Under the pieces are notes generated by a model, which worked only from the letters and a program-made list of their open reading frames with translations, was not told where the DNA came from and did not search any database. A stretch of 45,248 nt of DNA, from NCBI GenBank assembly GCA_023954715.1, contig JAGSHD010000023.1, forward strand, positions 1 to 45,248, in the 5' to 3' direction. Shown one piece after another: positions 45,227 to 45,248 of this stretch. Position numbers and translations under genes: made by a program. Every line of letters starts with the position of its first letter. Position 1 is the first letter of the stretch. The DNA comes from Candidatus Cloacimonadota bacterium (GTDB lineage: Bacteria > Muiribacteriota > UBA6191).

Positions 45227-45248
45227 AAAGCAAAAAAAGCGGCAATGA

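Noticed and set aside
45065..45248. tRNA gene at the window edge
   Set aside because: The two stem-loops do not fold into a cloverleaf, and no T-loop consensus was seen.

Overview
The window is AT-rich (roughly one third G+C, judged by eye), densely coded bacterial DNA with 28 protein genes that I can support and no tRNA, CRISPR array or insertion sequence that I could recognise. The host is a diderm (Gram-negative-type) bacterium: there is a TolC-type outer-membrane channel, OmpA-like peptidoglycan-binding domains, an LptF/LptG permease, a NeuB-type synthase and a giant RTX adhesin. The taxonomic position is uncertain. The DUF5693-CsaB-like fusion is more typical of Firmicutes, Cyanobacteria and related deep diderm lineages such as Margulisbacteria than of Proteobacteria, but that is inference only.

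Region 1 (1-14511) is a type I secretion locus. It holds the 3' part of a giant cysteine-free repetitive adhesin with C-terminal RTX repeats, then a TolC channel fused to two OmpA-like domains, an ABC exporter with an inactive C39-like N-terminus, and an HlyD-type adaptor. Two small genes of unknown role follow in the same tight operon. A near-perfect 30-bp hairpin separates the adhesin from its export genes. Convergent to this block (14514-15929) lies a PLP decarboxylase of the glutamate/cysteine-sulfinate group.

Region 2 (16263-22928) is core metabolism: dnaE, then accD and accA (both subunits of acetyl-CoA carboxyltransferase), with a short RpoD/RpoS-type sigma factor directly downstream in the same operon. 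Region 3 (23059-27396) is mixed: a 78-aa protein with a small domain that recurs in a secreted protein 12 kb away, a subtilisin with a multi-pass membrane C-terminus, an orphan gene, plsC, and a TPR/coiled-coil exported protein.

Region 4 (27668-35650) concerns the cell envelope and signalling: NeuB-type synthase, LptF/LptG permease, a GAF-GGDEF diguanylate cyclase ending in 17 perfect PPGA(R/K) pentapeptides, a membrane protein fused to a CsaB-type pyruvyltransferase, and a secreted coiled-coil protein. Region 5 (35826-43184) is a likely five-gene unit: BioH-like hydrolase, HrpB-type helicase, a CMAH-like metallo-beta-lactamase-fold protein with an altered metal motif, an unrecognised exported protein and a HEAT-repeat protein. 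Region 6 (43507-45064) is ispG overlapping def. The last 180 bases hold a strong promoter followed by a structured leader whose gene lies outside the window.

The most unusual items are the TolC-OmpA-OmpA fusion with its intercistronic hairpin, the PPG-rich tail on the diguanylate cyclase, the DUF5693-CsaB-like fusion, the small shared 'DRY' domain, and the CMAH-like protein that lacks both a Rieske domain and one metal ligand.
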